39,509 bases of DNA from Streptomyces muensis (GTDB lineage Bacteria; Actinomycetota; Actinomycetes; Streptomycetales; Streptomycetaceae). Positions 8,192-16,694 of this stretch are shown piece after piece (the first letter of the stretch is position 1; every line of letters begins with the position of its first letter). The translations under genes and the position numbers were made by a program. The DNA lies in assembly GCF_021474425.1 (NCBI RefSeq), contig NZ_JAKEIP010000055.1, positions 1 to 39,509 on the forward strand, written 5' to 3'. The notes below the pieces were generated by a model, which saw only the letters and a list, made by a program, of their open reading frames with translations, made no database searches and was not told the DNA's origin.

Positions 8192-9628
8192 ATGCCGTTG
8201 CTCGACCCGAAGGCCTGGCAGTCCAGCTCCCTGTCGGGACAGGAGTACACCGTCACCGAGCCCGCCACCGGCGACCCGCTCGGCACCGTCACCCTGGCCG
8301 CCGCCGAGGACATCGCGACGGCCGCCGAGGCCGCCCGTGCCGCCCAGGCCGAGTGGGCGCGCGTCCCGCACTTCGTGCGCGCCGCGGTGCTGCGCAAGGC
8401 CGGTGACCTGTTCGCGGCGCACGCCGACGAACTGCGCGAATGGCTCGTCCGCGAGTCCGGGTCGATCGCCGGCAAGGCCGACTTCGAGCTGCACGTCGCC
8501 TCCCAGGAGTGCTACGAGGCGGCCGCGCTCGCCTCCCGCCCGGCCGGGCACATCCTGCCCAGCGAGGCGCCCCGCCTGTCGTACACCCGGCGGGTCCCCG
8601 TCGGCGTCGTCGGCGTGATCGCCCCGTTCAACGCCCCGCTGATCCTCTCGATCCGCTCCGTCGCCCCGGCCCTCGCCCTCGGCAACGCGGTGATCCTCAA
8701 GCCGGACCCGCGCACCGCGGTCTGCGGCGGCCTGGCCCTCGCCGCGATCTTCGCCGAGGCAGGTCTGCCCGAGGGGCTGCTGCACGTCCTGCCGGGCGGC
8801 CCGGAGGCGGGCCAGGCGCTGGTCGCCGACCCGCGCGTGCCCGTCATCTCCTTCACCGGCTCCACGGGCGCCGGCCGGGCCGTCGGCGAGGCCGCCGGGC
8901 GTCATCTCAAGCGCGCGCACCTGGAGTTGGGCGGCAACTCCGCGCTGATCGTGCTGGAGGACGCCGACATCGACGCGGTCATCTCCACGGCCGCCTGGGG
9001 TTCCTTCTTCCACCAGGGCCAGATCTGCATGACGACCGGCCGCCACCTGGTCCACCAGTCGCTGTACGAGGAGTACGTCGAGCGGCTCGCCGCCAAGGCC
9101 GACTCCCTCGCCGTCGGCGACCCGCACCGCGCCGAGGTCCACCTCGGCCCGCTGATCGACTCCGGTCAGCTGGGCAAGGTGCACGGCCTGGTGGAGGCCA
9201 GCACGTCCCGGGGCGCCAAACTCGCCGCGGGCGGCACCCACGAGCAGCTGTTCTACCGGCCGACCGTGCTCGCCGGCGTCGACGACCAGACCCCCGCGTA
9301 CGCCGAGGAGGTCTTCGGCCCCGTCGCACCGGTACGTTCCTTCGCCACCGCCGACGAGGCCGCCGCACTCGCCGCCGCCAGCTCCTACGGCCTCTCCCTG
9401 GGCATCGTCACCGGGGACGCCGCCCGGGGCCTGGACCTGGCCGAGCGGATCCCGACCGGGATCGTGCACATCAACGACCAGACCGTGAACGACGAGGCGG
9501 TCGCACCCTTCGGCGGCATCGCCGCCTCCGGCACCGGCGCCAGGTTCGGCGGCGAGTCCAACCTGGAGGCGTTCACCGATGTGCGCTGGACGACGGTGCG
9601 CGGTGACGTGGCGGCGTACCCCTTCTAG
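8192..9628 (+). CDS. NAD(P)-dependent aldehyde dehydrogenase, benzaldehyde-type
   Basis: A 478-aa aldehyde dehydrogenase. Catalytic Glu245 in LELGGNSA and Cys279 in GQICMTT are in place, together with GVVGVIAPFNAPL, FTGSTGAGRAVGEAA and the late EEVFGPVAPV motif. ATG 8192 has a GGAGAG site, and longer readings from 8045 overlap pobA. Similarity in organisation is closest to benzaldehyde/vanillin-type dehydrogenases. Beside PobA it would plausibly oxidise 4-hydroxybenzaldehyde to 4-hydroxybenzoate, the PobA substrate; substrate choice is inferred from context. Confidence 0.9.
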   Translation: MPLLDPKAWQSSSLSGQEYTVTEPATGDPLGTVTLAAAEDIATAAEAARAAQAEWARVPHFVRAAVLRKAGDLFAAHADELREWLVRESGSIAGKADFELHVASQECYEAAALASRPAGHILPSEAPRLSYTRRVPVGVVGVIAPFNAPLILSIRSVAPALALGNAVILKPDPRTAVCGGLALAAIFAEAGLPEGLLHVLPGGPEAGQALVADPRVPVISFTGSTGAGRAVGEAAGRHLKRAHLELGGNSALIVLEDADIDAVISTAAWGSFFHQGQICMTTGRHLVHQSLYEEYVERLAAKADSLAVGDPHRAEVHLGPLIDSGQLGKVHGLVEASTSRGAKLAAGGTHEQLFYRPTVLAGVDDQTPAYAEEVFGPVAPVRSFATADEAAALAAASSYGLSLGIVTGDAARGLDLAERIPTGIVHINDQTVNDEAVAPFGGIAASGTGARFGGESNLEAFTDVRWTTVRGDVAAYPF

Positions 9629-9673
9629 GTCTTCTGTATCTGTCAGACCTTCCGGATCTTCCGGAGCGCGGTC

Positions 9674-10060
<387 letters not shown>

Positions 10061-10103
10061 GGCGTATTCCCTCTTCCTGGTGTCGGGGCGAAGCCGTCGG
10101 CGA

Positions 10104-10130
10104 CAACACGACCGTACGACCGCGTATTCC
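10104..10130 (-). promoter_or_regulatory. Sigma-R-type promoter of the thioredoxin gene
   Basis: On the minus strand, GGAAT (10130-10126) is followed after exactly 18 bp by GTTG (10107-10104). This equals the GGAAT-N18-GTT consensus of the Streptomyces disulfide-stress sigma factor SigR, whose known targets include thioredoxin genes. The -10 element lies about 45 bp upstream of the ATG. Confidence 0.82.
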
Positions 10131-10191
10131 GTCGTATCTCCGCGCGCGTACCCGTGTGGCCACGCCGCACACCACCCGTAAGACTGACCCC

Positions 10192-11625
10192 ATGACGGAA
10201 ACGGAATCCATCGCGTACGACGTCGTGGTGCTCGGCGCAGGGCCGGTCGGGGAGAACGTCGCGGACCGCACCCGCGCGGCCGGTCTGTCCACCGCGGTCG
10301 TGGAGAGCGAGCTGGTCGGCGGCGAGTGCTCGTACTGGGCGTGCATGCCCAGCAAGGCCCTGCTGCGCCCGGCCATCGCCCAGGCCGACGCCCGCCGCCT
10401 GCCGGGCCTGGACCGGGCCGTGCAGGGCCCCCTCGACGCGGCCGCTGTCCTCGCCCGGCGCAACGACTTCACCTCCGACTGGCACGACGACGGCCAGGTC
10501 CAGTGGCTGAGCGGCATCGGCGCCGACCTCTACCGCGGCCACGGCCGCCTCACCGGACCCCGCACCCTGGAGGTGACAGGACCCGACGGCGCTCGGCGCG
10601 TGCTGACCGCACGGCACGCCGTCGCCGTCTGCACCGGCAGCCGGGCCGTCCTGCCCGACCTGCCGGGACTCGCCGACGTCAAGCCGTGGACCAGCCGTGA
10701 GGCAACCGGCGCCCAGACCGTGCCGGGCCGGCTCGTCGTGGTCGGCGGGGGAGTGGTCGCCACCGAGATGGCCACGGCCTATCAGGCCCTCGGCTCCCGG
10801 GTCACGCTCCTCGTCCGCGGCAAGGGCCTGCTCAACCGCATGGAGCCCTTCGCCGGCGAGCTGGTCGCCGAGGCGCTCACCGAGGCCGGCACCGACGTCC
10901 GCACCGGCACCTCGGTCGAGTCGGTGACCCGCGAGAACGGCACGGTCCTGGTCGTCACCGACCGCGGCGACCGGATCGAGGCCGACGAGATCCTCTTCGC
11001 GACCGGGCGCGCCCCGCGCACCGACGACATCGGCCTGGACACCCTCGGTCTGGAACCCGGCTCCTGGCTGGAGGTCGACGACAGCCTCCGCGTCACCGGC
11101 AGCGAATGGCTGTACGCGATCGGCGACGTCAACCACCGGGCCCTCCTCACCCACCAGGGCAAGTACCAGGCCCGCATCGCGGGCGCGGCCATCGCCGCCC
11201 GCGCCTCCGGCGTCCCCCTTCTCGAATCCGACCCCTGGGGCGCCCACGCCGCCACCGCCGACCACGCCGCCGTCCCCCAGGTCGTCTTCACCGACCCCGA
11301 GGCCGCCGCCGTAGGCCTCTCCCTCGCCGAGGCGGAACAGGCCGGCCACCGCGTCCGAGCCGTCGACTACGACCTCGCCTCGGTCGCCGGCGCGTCCCTG
11401 TACGGCGACGGCTACCGCGGCCGCGCCCGGATGGTCGTCGACCTGGAACGCGAGATCCTCCTCGGCGTCACCTTCGTCGGCCCCGGCGTCGGCGAACTCA
11501 TCCACTCGGCGACCGTCGCGGTGGCGGGACAGGTGCCGATCAGCAGGCTGTGGCACGCCGTCCCGTCGTATCCGACGATCAGCGAGGTGTGGCTGCGGCT
11601 GCTGGAGTCCTACCGCGACAACTGA
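10192..11625 (+). CDS. FAD/NAD(P)-dependent pyridine nucleotide-disulfide oxidoreductase
   Basis: A 477-aa dihydrolipoamide-dehydrogenase-like flavoprotein. Residues 1-40 hold the FAD fold (VVLGAGPVGENVA). The redox disulfide is CSYWAC in GGECSYWACMPSKALLRP, a C-x4-C as in the family. GGGVVATEMA is the NAD(P) fold, ATGRAPRTDDIG the second FAD signature, and the C-terminal dimer domain ends VPSYPTISEVW. The usual HPTxxE active-site His is Tyr here, as in MerA-like relatives. ATG 10192 lies about 7 nt past a TAAGACT box, so the mRNA may be leaderless. It faces the thioredoxin gene; the substrate is unknown. Confidence 0.87.
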   Translation: MTETESIAYDVVVLGAGPVGENVADRTRAAGLSTAVVESELVGGECSYWACMPSKALLRPAIAQADARRLPGLDRAVQGPLDAAAVLARRNDFTSDWHDDGQVQWLSGIGADLYRGHGRLTGPRTLEVTGPDGARRVLTARHAVAVCTGSRAVLPDLPGLADVKPWTSREATGAQTVPGRLVVVGGGVVATEMATAYQALGSRVTLLVRGKGLLNRMEPFAGELVAEALTEAGTDVRTGTSVESVTRENGTVLVVTDRGDRIEADEILFATGRAPRTDDIGLDTLGLEPGSWLEVDDSLRVTGSEWLYAIGDVNHRALLTHQGKYQARIAGAAIAARASGVPLLESDPWGAHAATADHAAVPQVVFTDPEAAAVGLSLAEAEQAGHRVRAVDYDLASVAGASLYGDGYRGRARMVVDLEREILLGVTFVGPGVGELIHSATVAVAGQVPISRLWHAVPSYPTISEVWLRLLESYRDN

Positions 11626-11632
11626 GGGCGCC

Positions 11633-13216
11633 TCACCCGGCCATCAGGTCCAGGTAGTCCTCGCTCCACAGGTCCTCCTCGGACTCCGGCAGCAGCAGCA
11701 CCCGGTCCGGGCGCAGCGCCTCGACGGCACCCTCGTCATGGGTGACCAGCAGGATCGCGCCCGGATACGTGCCCACCGCGCCCAGCACCTCGGCCCGGGA
11801 GGCCGGGTCCAGGTTGTTGGTCGGCTCGTCCAGGAGGAGGACGTTGGCACCGGAGTGCACCAGGCCCGCGAGCGCGAGCCGGGTCTTCTCACCGCCGGAC
11901 AGGGCACCGACGGGCTTGTCGGCGTCGTCGCCGGTGAACAGGAACGAGCCGAGAACGCGCCGTACCTCACCGTGGCCGAGATGCGGCGCGGCGGACGCCA
12001 GCTGCGCGCCCACCGTCAGATCCGCGTCCAGCGTCTCGTGTTCCTGCGCGAGGTAGCCCAGCCGCAGCCCGTGCCCGTGGACCACCCGCCCACCGTCCGG
12101 CTCGTCCTGCCCGGCGAGGATGCGCAACAGGGTTGTCTTCCCCGCCCCGTTGGGGCCGAGGACGACCATGCGGCTGCCCCGCTCGACCGCCAGGTCGACG
12201 CCTCGCAGGACCTGCCGGCCGCTGTACGACTTCGTCAGGCTGACGGCGCCGAGCGGGATCCGCCCGCACGGCTCGGGTTCGGGCAGCCGGAACCTGGCCA
12301 CCTTGTCGGCACGCCGGGCCGGTTCGAGGTCGGCGAGCATGCGCTCGGCGCGGCGGTCCATGTTCCTCGCGGCCACCGCCGTCGACACCCGGGCGCGCAT
12401 CTTCTCGGCCTGGGCGCGCAGCGCCGCCGCCTTGCGCTCGGCGTTCGCCCGCTCGCGCGTACGCCGCCGCTCGTCGGTCTCCCGCTGGGCGAGGTAGGCC
12501 TGCCAGCCGGTGTTGTGCACGTCGATCGTGGCGCGCCGCGGGTCCAGGTGGAACACCCGGTTCACGGTGGCGTCGAGGAGCGACGTGTCGTGGCTGATCA
12601 GCACGAGCCCGGCGTGATGGTTCGTCAGAAACGTGCGCAGCCAGGTGATCGCGTCCGCGTCCAGATGGTTCGTGGGCTCGTCCAGCAGCAGTGTGCCGTG
12701 CTCCGCGAACAGGATCCGGGCCAGCTCCACACGGCGGCGCTGCCCGCCCGACAGCGCACCCAGCGGCCGGTCCGTCAGGTGGGCGGGAAGCCCGAGGCCG
12801 GCGGCCACCCGGGCCGCCTCGGCCTCCGCGGCGTAACCACCGGCGGCCTGGAACCGGGCCTCGGCCCGCACATAGGCGTCCATCGCCCGCCGCGAGCCGT
12901 CGGCCATCGCCTCCTCGGCACGGCGCAGGGCGCGTACGGCCCGGTCGAGGCCCCGCGCGGACAGGATGCGGTCGGTGACGGTGACCGTCGGGTCCGCGGC
13001 GCGGGAGTCCTGGGGCAGATGACCGACCTGGCCGGTCCGGGTCACGGTACCGGCGGCCGGGGTCAGCGTGCCCGCCAGGGTGTTCAACAGGGTGGTCTTT
13101 CCGGCGCCGTTGCGGCCGACCAGGCCGACGTGGTCGCCGGGGGAGACGTGGAAGGAGATGCCGGACAGCAGCAGACGCGCGCCGACGCGCACGTCGACAC
13201 CAGTGACGGTGATCAT
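11633..13216 (-). CDS. ABC-F family ATPase (ribosome-associated)
   Basis: A 527-aa protein with two complete ATPase domains and no membrane domain. Domain 1 has GRNGAGKTT, LSGGQRRRVELARIL and LLLDEPTNHLD; domain 2 has GPNGAGKTT, LSGGEKTRLALAGLV and LLLDEPTNNLD. A charged Arg/Ala-rich linker (about residues 235-305) joins them. ABC-F proteins bind the ribosomal E site; some displace antibiotics, others are translation factors. ATG 13216 (MITVTGVDV) fits the family start. A very short upstream ORF in its leader suggests control by translation or attenuation. Whether it confers resistance cannot be told. Confidence 0.9.
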   Translation of the reverse strand: MITVTGVDVRVGARLLLSGISFHVSPGDHVGLVGRNGAGKTTLLNTLAGTLTPAAGTVTRTGQVGHLPQDSRAADPTVTVTDRILSARGLDRAVRALRRAEEAMADGSRRAMDAYVRAEARFQAAGGYAAEAEAARVAAGLGLPAHLTDRPLGALSGGQRRRVELARILFAEHGTLLLDEPTNHLDADAITWLRTFLTNHHAGLVLISHDTSLLDATVNRVFHLDPRRATIDVHNTGWQAYLAQRETDERRRTRERANAERKAAALRAQAEKMRARVSTAVAARNMDRRAERMLADLEPARRADKVARFRLPEPEPCGRIPLGAVSLTKSYSGRQVLRGVDLAVERGSRMVVLGPNGAGKTTLLRILAGQDEPDGGRVVHGHGLRLGYLAQEHETLDADLTVGAQLASAAPHLGHGEVRRVLGSFLFTGDDADKPVGALSGGEKTRLALAGLVHSGANVLLLDEPTNNLDPASRAEVLGAVGTYPGAILLVTHDEGAVEALRPDRVLLLPESEEDLWSEDYLDLMAG

Positions 13217-13274
13217 GAGAAGACGCTCCGAACAAGCAAGAGGACACACGGGTGGCGTGGAAGCGGGGCCTCAG

Positions 13275-13298
13275 CTAGGAAATTCGGGGCGTTGACAT
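13275..13298 (-). CDS. Putative 7-residue leader peptide upstream of the ABC-F gene
   Basis: An ATG-TAG mini-ORF encodes MSTPRIS and ends 58 bp before the ABC-F start. A -10-like TACGCT (13310-13305) lies 6 nt upstream of its ATG with no Shine-Dalgarno, as expected for a leaderless leader ORF. Many actinobacterial antibiotic-responsive ABC-F genes carry such a peptide, on which drug-stalled ribosomes change downstream expression. I see no strong attenuator hairpin after it, so this is a hypothesis from position and pattern. Confidence 0.4.
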   Translation of the reverse strand: MSTPRIS

Positions 13299-13379
13299 GG
13301 GGTCAGCGTAGCGAGGGCGGCGTGTGCGGCGCCGCTGATTTATCGACGGCGCCGTCCGGCAGGGCGGTGGGAAGCCGGG

Positions 13380-14024
13380 TCACGGCAGGTCGAAGCCGAG
13401 GGCCCGCGCCGCCTCGTCCGGTGTCGGCTGCGCCCAGTACTCGGCGATGGCCTGGTTCGAGGAGAGGGAGCGCGGCTCGGCCCGGTCCAGGTAGAGCATG
13501 CCGTCGAGATGGTCCGTCTCGTGCTGCACGATCCGGGCGGGCCACCCCGTGAACACCTCGTCGACGGCACGCCCGTGCTCGTCCTCGCAAGTCAGCCGCA
13601 CCTCGGCGGCCCGGGCGACGACCGCCTGATAGCCCGGGACGCTCAGACAGCCCTCGAAGAACGCGGCACGCTCCCCGCCGACCGCCTCGTACGATGGGTT
13701 CACCAGCGCCCGGAACGGCTGCGGCACCCGTCCACGAGCCAGCCGTACCTCCTCCGGCACCGGCGCCGGGTCCTCGATCACCGCGATCCGCAGCCCCACC
13801 CCGACCTGCGGCGCGGCGAGACCGACGCCGGGCGCCGCGTGCATCGTGACCCTCAGGGCCTCGACGAAGCGGGCCAGCAGCGCGGGCTCCAGCTGGCCGT
13901 CGAAGGGCTCCGTGGGACGCCGGAGCACCGGCTCGCCGGCCGCGACGATGGGCAACGGGCCCTCGGCGGCGAGGAGTTGCTCGACCTGTTCGGCCAGAGG
14001 TGCGCGATCGTTCGGTAGTGCCAT
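13380..14024 (-). CDS. def: Peptide deformylase
   Basis: A 214-aa metalloenzyme that removes the N-formyl group from nascent proteins. All three family motifs are intact: GVGLAAPQ (66-73), EGCLSV with the metal ligand Cys126, and HETDH (168-172) giving the two His ligands and the catalytic Glu. ATG 14024 (MALPND) is chosen over the upstream in-frame GTG because the family N-terminus starts near here; the ribosome site is weak. Streptomyces often have several deformylases. It diverges from the PepSY gene. Confidence 0.93.
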   Translation of the reverse strand: MALPNDRAPLAEQVEQLLAAEGPLPIVAAGEPVLRRPTEPFDGQLEPALLARFVEALRVTMHAAPGVGLAAPQVGVGLRIAVIEDPAPVPEEVRLARGRVPQPFRALVNPSYEAVGGERAAFFEGCLSVPGYQAVVARAAEVRLTCEDEHGRAVDEVFTGWPARIVQHETDHLDGMLYLDRAEPRSLSSNQAIAEYWAQPTPDEAARALGFDLP

Positions 14025-14177
14025 CGCGCCAGGATGCCACGACCCCCGCACCACCACCTGACTTCCTTGTGGCCCACGTCACTTGAGATGGCGGGAACTC
14101 GACGGCTTCTCCGCCCGACCACTGGACCGCCACAACACAGAACCGTCCCCCCTCCCCACCCCCCGGAGAAGCCACCG

Positions 14178-15575
14178 ATGTCGATCGCTCCCTCGACCAC
14201 CCCGGAGGAGACGACGCAGCCCGACGCCCCCGCGTCGCCCCGCGGATGGGCACCCCTGCGCCCGCTGATCCTGCGTCTGCACTTCTACGCCGGAGTGTTC
14301 GTAGCGCCGTTCCTGCTCGTCGCCGCGGCCACCGGCTTCCTGTACGCCGGAGCCTTCCAGGCCGAGAAACTCGTGTACGCCCACGAGCTGACCGTCCCGG
14401 TCGGTGACGCGAAGCTGCCGATATCCCAGCAGGTCGCCGCCGCGCGCAAGGCCCACCCCGAGGGCACGGTCTCGGCCGTACGGCCCTCCCCGGAGGCCGA
14501 CGCGACGACCAGGGTCATGCTGTCCGGAGTCAAGGGCGTCGACGCCGACCACACGCTGGCCGTGTTCGTCGACCCGTACACCGCGAAGGTGCGCGGCGCC
14601 CTCGAACAGTACGGCTCGACCGGCGCACTGCCGCTGCGCACCTGGATCGACGAGTTCCACCGCGATCTGCGCCTCGGCGAGAGCGGCCGTCTCTACAGCG
14701 AGTTGGCGGCGAGCTGGCTGTGGGTGATCGCGGGCGGCGGCCTGGTGCTGTGGTTCTCCCGTCGCCGCGCCCTGCGCAAGGTGCGCGGCACCAGCGGACG
14801 CCGCCGCACCCTCGGCCTGCACGGCACCGTCGGCGTCTGGGCCGCGGCCGGCTTCTTCTTCCTCTCCGCGACCGGCCTGACCTGGTCCGCGTACGCCGGC
14901 GCCAACATCGACGAGCTGCGCACCTCCCTCGGCCAGGCCACCCCGTCCGTCTCCGCCTCGGCCGGCGGCGACCACGGCGGTCACGGCGGCGCCGCCGGCA
15001 CGGGCGGGAGCGGCGAGCACGGCGTCGGCCTCGACAAGGTCCTGGCGGCCGCGCGCGCCGAAGGCCTGGGCGACCCCGTGGAGATCGTGCCGCCCGCCGA
15101 CTCCTCGTCCGCGTACGTGGTGCGTCAGGTCCAGCGCAGCTGGCCGACGAAGCAGGACGCGGCCGCGATCGACCCGTCCACGGGTGCGGTCACCGACGTG
15201 GTGCGGTTCGAGGACTACCCGGTGCTCGCCAAGCTGACCCGCTGGGGCATCGACCTGCACACCGGCGTCCTCTTCGGCCTGGTCAACCAGATCGCCCTGA
15301 TGCTGCTGGCGCTGTCGCTGATCGTGCTGATCGTGTGGGGCTACCGCATGTGGTGGCAGCGCGGCCGCGGCTCCGCCTTCGGCCGGCCCGTACCGCGCGG
15401 CGCCTGGCAGCAGGTGCCCCCGCAGATCCTGGTCCCGCTGGTGGCGGTCGTCGCCGTGGTCGGCTACTTCGTGCCGCTCCTCGGCATCTCGCTCGCCGCG
15501 TTCGTCGTCGTGGACGTGGTCCTCGGCGAGGTGGCCCATCGCCGGGGCAGGCGCAGCCCCGCGGAGGCGAACTGA
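14178..15575 (+). CDS. PepSY-associated transmembrane protein
   Basis: A 465-aa membrane protein of the PepSY-TM family. The first helix (LHFYAGVFVAPFLLVAAATGFLY) follows a 40-residue cytoplasmic stretch. Then come a PepSY-like soluble loop, the pair WLWVIAGGGLVLWF and HGTVGVWAAAGFFFLSATG, a Gly/His-rich linker (GGDHGGHGGAAG), a second PepSY-like loop, and three C-terminal helices. Conserved His and Arg residues at helix ends suggest haem or iron-linked electron transfer, proposed for relatives but unproven. ATG 14178 follows GGAGAAG. The His-rich linker may bind metal. Confidence 0.88.
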   Translation: MSIAPSTTPEETTQPDAPASPRGWAPLRPLILRLHFYAGVFVAPFLLVAAATGFLYAGAFQAEKLVYAHELTVPVGDAKLPISQQVAAARKAHPEGTVSAVRPSPEADATTRVMLSGVKGVDADHTLAVFVDPYTAKVRGALEQYGSTGALPLRTWIDEFHRDLRLGESGRLYSELAASWLWVIAGGGLVLWFSRRRALRKVRGTSGRRRTLGLHGTVGVWAAAGFFFLSATGLTWSAYAGANIDELRTSLGQATPSVSASAGGDHGGHGGAAGTGGSGEHGVGLDKVLAAARAEGLGDPVEIVPPADSSSAYVVRQVQRSWPTKQDAAAIDPSTGAVTDVVRFEDYPVLAKLTRWGIDLHTGVLFGLVNQIALMLLALSLIVLIVWGYRMWWQRGRGSAFGRPVPRGAWQQVPPQILVPLVAVVAVVGYFVPLLGISLAAFVVVDVVLGEVAHRRGRRSPAEAN

Positions 15576-15600
15576 CGACCGCTCGACCGCCGGCGTTCCG

Positions 15601-16047
15601 TCACCGGGGCAGGGCCGCGAACTCCGCGTCGGCCCGCTCGGTGATGAGGCTCAGGACCCGTCCGGCGACAGCGAGATCCTCCGCGGGGATGCCGGCGTAG
15701 ACGCGGGCGGTGACGGGGGCGGTCTCGGCGGACGTCCGCTCGTACAACTCCCGTCCGGCGTCTGTGATCCGCACCAGGGACGGCCCCTGAGCGGCCAGCG
15801 CCCCGGCGGTGACCAGCTCGTCGACCACGGAGTGCGCGTCCGCCGCGTCGATCTTGAGCGCGCCGACGACACCGCCGACGAGGTGCTCCCGCTCGACCGG
15901 CTCGCCGGCGACGGCCACGACCCGGAGGGTGACGGACTGCTGGAAGGTCACGCCGTGCCGGTCCAGGACGTTCTCCAGGAGGGCTCGGCTCGCGTAGTGG
16001 GCCAGGGCTATGACCCGGGGGTTGAGCGGGGGAGTCGGGGTGGTCAT
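15601..16047 (-). CDS. MarR-like winged-helix protein, second of a coupled pair
   Basis: A 148-aa helical protein with the MarR shape: helix ALAHYASRALLENVLDRHGVTF, a winged-helix middle (VEREHLVGGVVGALKIDAADAHSVVDELVTAGALAA, then the wing PSLVRITDAGRELYERT), and a C-terminal dimerisation helix. Its ATG overlaps the TGA of the upstream MarR gene by 4 bp (ATGA), so the two are translationally coupled. The DNA-recognition helix is less typical than in its partner, so a heterodimer or a modulating role is possible. It converges on the PepSY gene with 25 bp between stops. Confidence 0.72.
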   Translation of the reverse strand: MTTPTPPLNPRVIALAHYASRALLENVLDRHGVTFQQSVTLRVVAVAGEPVEREHLVGGVVGALKIDAADAHSVVDELVTAGALAAQGPSLVRITDAGRELYERTSAETAPVTARVYAGIPAEDLAVAGRVLSLITERADAEFAALPR

Positions 16048-16580
16048 GACTGCTCCTTGTCGGACTCGCTGTCCTTGGCGAACGGATCGAGGGCGGTCGG
16101 ATCGGGGACGAACGGGTCGAGGGCGAACGGGTCGAGAGGTACGTCGAGCAAGGTGGCCAGCTCGCGCCTGAACTCCCGCGTACGCGCGCCGTCCAGGCCA
16201 CCGAGCGGCGCGAGCAGCTGCTCCAGCAGCCCTTGCACCACCTCGATCGCCTCCCGGGTGCGCTCCCGGCCCTGCTCGGTCAGCGCCAGCTGCACCGCGC
16301 GCGGATCCCTGGGATCCCTGGTGCGTTCGAGGAGGCCGGCGCTCTCGAGGGCGCGCGCCAGCTTGGAGACGTACAGCGGTTCCAGCCCGGTGTGGTCGGC
16401 CAGCCGCCGCTGACTGGGGCGCTCGCCCTGGCGCTGCATGCCGTACAGCGAGGCCACCAGCGCGTATTGCGCGTGGGTGAGCCCCACCGGGGCCACGGCC
16501 CGGTCGACCGCGACCCGCCACTTCGTCGACAGCCGCCACACCAGGAAGCCCGGTGAGGCGTGCTCGGAACCCTTGCTCAT
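16044..16580 (-). CDS. MarR-family transcriptional regulator
   Basis: A 178-aa MarR repressor: GLTHAQYALVASLYGM helix, recognition region SQRRLADHTGLEPLYVSKLARALESAGLLERTRDPRDPRAVQLALTEQG (HTH plus wing), and a C-terminal dimer helix. The last 30 residues repeat LDPF/VPD/LDPF motifs (DPFALDPFVPDPTALDPF), an acidic low-complexity tail not typical of MarR. ATG 16580 lies just downstream of two direct repeats that resemble its operator. It diverges from the pirin gene, the likely target. Confidence 0.88.
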   Translation of the reverse strand: MSKGSEHASPGFLVWRLSTKWRVAVDRAVAPVGLTHAQYALVASLYGMQRQGERPSQRRLADHTGLEPLYVSKLARALESAGLLERTRDPRDPRAVQLALTEQGRERTREAIEVVQGLLEQLLAPLGGLDGARTREFRRELATLLDVPLDPFALDPFVPDPTALDPFAKDSESDKEQS

Positions 16581-16598
16581 AAGCGAATACCATACATA

Positions 16599-16621
16599 GC
16601 TACTATATCCATGGCTACTAT
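16599..16621. promoter_or_regulatory. Direct repeats between marR and pirin (candidate MarR operator)
   Basis: The octamer GCTACTAT occurs at 16599-16606 and 16614-16621, 15 bp apart, in a locally AT-rich pocket between two divergent genes. The minus-strand copies (ATAGTAGC) lie 19-41 bp upstream of the MarR start, where they would overlap the promoter. Autoregulation is the natural reading; half-site symmetry is imperfect. Confidence 0.5.
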
Positions 16622-16694
16622 TTTCCGGTGCGCATCGAGACAGCCCCGGGCGACGGACTGACGTGACGGCCCCGCCGGGGCTACTTTGGGCGGC

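Noticed and set aside
9627..9665. AGGTCT/AGACCT and TCCGGA repeats as a terminator between the aldehyde dehydrogenase and thioredoxin genes
   Set aside because: Arms are only 6 bp with a 12-nt loop; too weak to support.
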